From positions 4,967,501 to 5,031,500 of the forward strand of contig NC_091970.1 in NCBI RefSeq assembly GCF_036711975.1: a DNA stretch of 64,000 nt. The letters run 5' to 3'. Shown here in pieces: positions 61,468 through 64,000 of the stretch. This stretch comes from Onthophagus taurus. Its lineage: Eukaryota > Arthropoda > Insecta > Coleoptera > Scarabaeidae. The position numbers and the translations under genes were made by a program. The first letter of the stretch is position 1, and each line of letters begins with the position of its first letter. Under the pieces are notes generated by a model. That model worked only from the letters and a program-made list of their open reading frames with translations, was not told where the DNA came from and made no database searches.

Positions 61468-64000
61468 TATAAATTAGTCAAACTATCAGGAAATTTGCTT
61501 GGAGTAAAAAGTTAGATATGTGTTTAAATAAAGAATCTGTAGAAAAAAATACTTTAAAAGAAATCTTGTCTAAAGGTGAGACCGACTACAAATTTAAACA
61601 GCGCACGCCCCTTAAAACGGACCCCTTAAACTATTATTAAAGTCACCATGTAGCTCATCAATTACACCGCAACGGTGTAAAACTTTTAAATAAAACCCTC
61701 ACCGGTCTTTAAGAAATCATTGACCATCATCGGTTTCTTTTGAAAAAGAAGAAAAATATATATCTTTTTCTTTATAAAACATCTGCTTCTTTCCCTCCTA
61801 TATACAAAACTGTCCCTTTTCCCAACCGTGACTTTAAATCGATACCTTCGGTGGGTTTGAGGTTAACTTTCGAGTACCCAAAAATTCTTCACGCTGTTTA
61901 TCTAAGTCCTCCAAACAAATTGGAAAAGTAAACGAAAAGAAAAAAAAAAGTTGCGTTTAAGATGAAATCAACTCTTGGTCCGGTTACTTTAAAAGGGATA
62001 TTAACGTCCTTTTAGCGGCTTGTATAACGGACGTTAATAGACGATGTGCCATTTAGCATTTCTTCTCGTCTGAATAAGAACCTCCTTTAACCAAGTGCAC
62101 TCGGTTCATTGCGTGTTTACCCCATAAATCTAGTTAATACGAACTCTTATACAAAGATATTCCATTCATCGAGAGGATTCTAAAACGATTCGAGATGAAA
62201 TATGTTTAATAAATGTTTTGAGTTGATTTTAAAGTTGAGCGTTAAAATAACATTTTAGTTTTGAAATAATACAAAGAACCACATTGACTCATTTTAAACA
62301 ATGCTAATTAACTTAACACATTCAGCGAATGTGTGGTTCTTTTATTTATGTATGATGTTAAATTCGTTTGGTGTTAATAACCACAACAGTATCTATTCAA
62401 TGTAAACAAACGTGATTGGAATGGTTTAAGGGGAATTGTTTTAAACAATTGGGTGATTAATCGTAGAATTTCTTTCGAGTTGCCACGTTGTCGGGCGTTT
62501 TCGATTATATTTCGCAGTGGGGAGTCACATTTGTACCAATTTAAGACACAAGGGAGGTCTAAGCCTTTAAAAACCTTTACCACATATCGAGATTTTTTAA
62601 TTATACTAATGTTATTAGTCTTATTAAATTTATATACTTGATAAATAAAGTTTTGGTTTTCTAAAAATTCCTCTTAAAACTTTTAAAACTATAAAGTATC
62701 GAATTTCTAAAGACTTTTGTTTCATTTGTCTCATTTAAGTATTGAAAAATTTGCAAAAAAAGTTTCTAAAAGACCACTTCCTGTGTGTCTGTCGCCACCA
62801 AACACAATTTACGTCCGGCCCCTAATCTTTTAAGTCTTAAGCCTAGACTTGGCCGTCTCCTTCACGGCTGTTAAGTAATAAAAAAATAATCCTCCTAAAA
62901 TGTCTGGACCGCGATGACAATAAGAAGAATACTCTTCAAAAGAGAAAATCTTCTTTATAAAATATTTAACCTTAAAACGGCCTTTAAAGTCTTATTTATT
63001 GACCAGAAGCCAAAGATAAAAATCTTTCGATGACCAACTAATGCACTCAACTAGGACGTTAAGAAAAGGTGTTCTCCGTGATTTATTTCGTGTCGAATCA
63101 TTATGTTCGATCGATCAAAGATAAGCTTTTAGATCTTTTCCATCCTGCTACCTCGTTTCTTTCAATTCCTTTTTTAACCTCGGGGTTTAAGTTTGCCTGA
63201 TGTTCCAGATCCAAAATACAAACAGGATATTTCGATTTTTTTACCCCGCAAGGCGTAAACCGTGATGATAGAACCCCAAACAAACCCCATTGTAACTATT
63301 CTTACTTTAAAATAAAAAAGAATCTTTTCAAATCAAAAATCCTACCTTTTCTGGGACGATCCATAAGGATAAGCCTTCTTTCGTGGGGAGTAAATTCACC
63401 TCGAAGATTAAGCATCATTTGAAATAGAAACAAAAAATTAGTTGTTACCGCAAAAATTAAAAAAGAAACCGGTTGATACAACGCTTTGAATCGCACAAGA
63501 ATAAAAATATTGAAAAGATCCTGTTTATATGGGTTAAAAGGGGGAAACTTTTTGAAACTTATGATAAGTATATGCGTGTGAAGGGCAAATAATAAACTAG
63601 AACTCTTCTAAATCATAAAAGGGACATCCCAATATATACCTGGTCATGGGAAACTCAACTTTAACAGGTAACTCATAACAGGTGATGTACAAATTTTTTT
63701 TGTTGTTGCCAACTCTCCCACACTTCGTTTTACTTCGTATATTTCGTTCATTCCAACACAAAAATGATTTTTGTAAATATCAAAACGAATAGGAATTGAA
63801 AAACTAAATAGTTTCGATTCTGATTAAGATCGAATTATAAATCAAATTGACTCACCCCTTTGTATTATTTAAAAGGCCGTTTAAAAACTTAGAATTGAAT
63901 AGAACCAGTTTAAAAAGTTAATGGAGCGCTTTCGGTTTTTCGAATGACAAAGAAGAACTCTCCGTTTTAAAAGTCGAGAGGTTTCGCGATTCGTATCAGA
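61468..64000. other. No gene seen
   Basis: AT-rich sequence to the end of the window. Frames of 60-75 residues occur on both strands, none with recognisable motifs or clear splice structure. It is probably intronic or intergenic DNA of a gene lying partly outside the window. Confidence 0.4.

Overview
The window is nuclear DNA from an insect. It is AT-rich, its genes are split by short introns with gt/ag ends, polyadenylation signals are of the AATAAA type, and the recognisable proteins are animal ones with insect relatives (Tret1-type sugar transporters, winged eye, phosphatase inhibitor 2, ANKMY1). Transposon remains include Tc1, pogo, piggyBac-like and non-LTR types. A beetle is plausible, but nothing here fixes the order. 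The positions and reading frames were worked out by hand from splice signals and protein resemblance; no database was searched.

Layout. 0.4-4.3 kb: two tandem plus-strand Tret1-like sugar transporter genes with different intron sets, then a broken Tc1 element (4.4-5.5 kb). 7.8-22.6 kb: a large minus-strand gene for the winged eye/BAHCC1 protein (Tudor-like plus BAH domains), ten coding exons, with one apparent single-base insertion in the BAH domain. Its second intron holds a plus-strand gene for protein phosphatase 1 inhibitor 2, which carries a duplicated alternative last exon and a satellite-like array in its own intron. 22.6-36 kb: mainly repeats and small elements, plus one orphan tail-anchored protein gene (24.9 kb), a possible spliced short-ORF transcript (28.3 kb), and a tandem duplication holding an 82-bp piggyBac-like insertion next to its own empty site (30 kb). 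36.3 kb: an open frame with a signal peptide. 37.2 kb: an internally deleted pogo element with intact ends. 38.9-42.5 kb: a minus-strand gene for a small two-pass membrane protein with two alternative last exons; a plus-strand gene for a secreted, almost perfectly repetitive Pro/Val/Leu-rich protein sits inside its first coding intron. 44.7-45.4 kb: a second two-pass membrane protein gene. 46.8-48.2 kb: relic of a DDE transposon. 48.7-54.5 kb: the plus-strand ANKMY1 gene (MORN, ankyrin, MYND). 54.7-64 kb: non-LTR retrotransposon scraps, a 166-bp near-perfect palindrome, two possible first exons on the minus strand, another DDE relic and long stretches in which I see no gene.

The genes do not form one pathway. 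The links that can be argued are physical: nested genes (I-2 in wge; the repetitive secreted protein in the two-pass gene), tandem paralogues (sugar transporters; possibly the two two-pass proteins), and repeat families shared between introns of unrelated genes. The best leads for something undescribed are the repetitive secreted protein, the switchable C-terminus of inhibitor 2, the dimeric satellite in its intron, and the palindromic repeat family that has replaced the middle of a Tc1 element.
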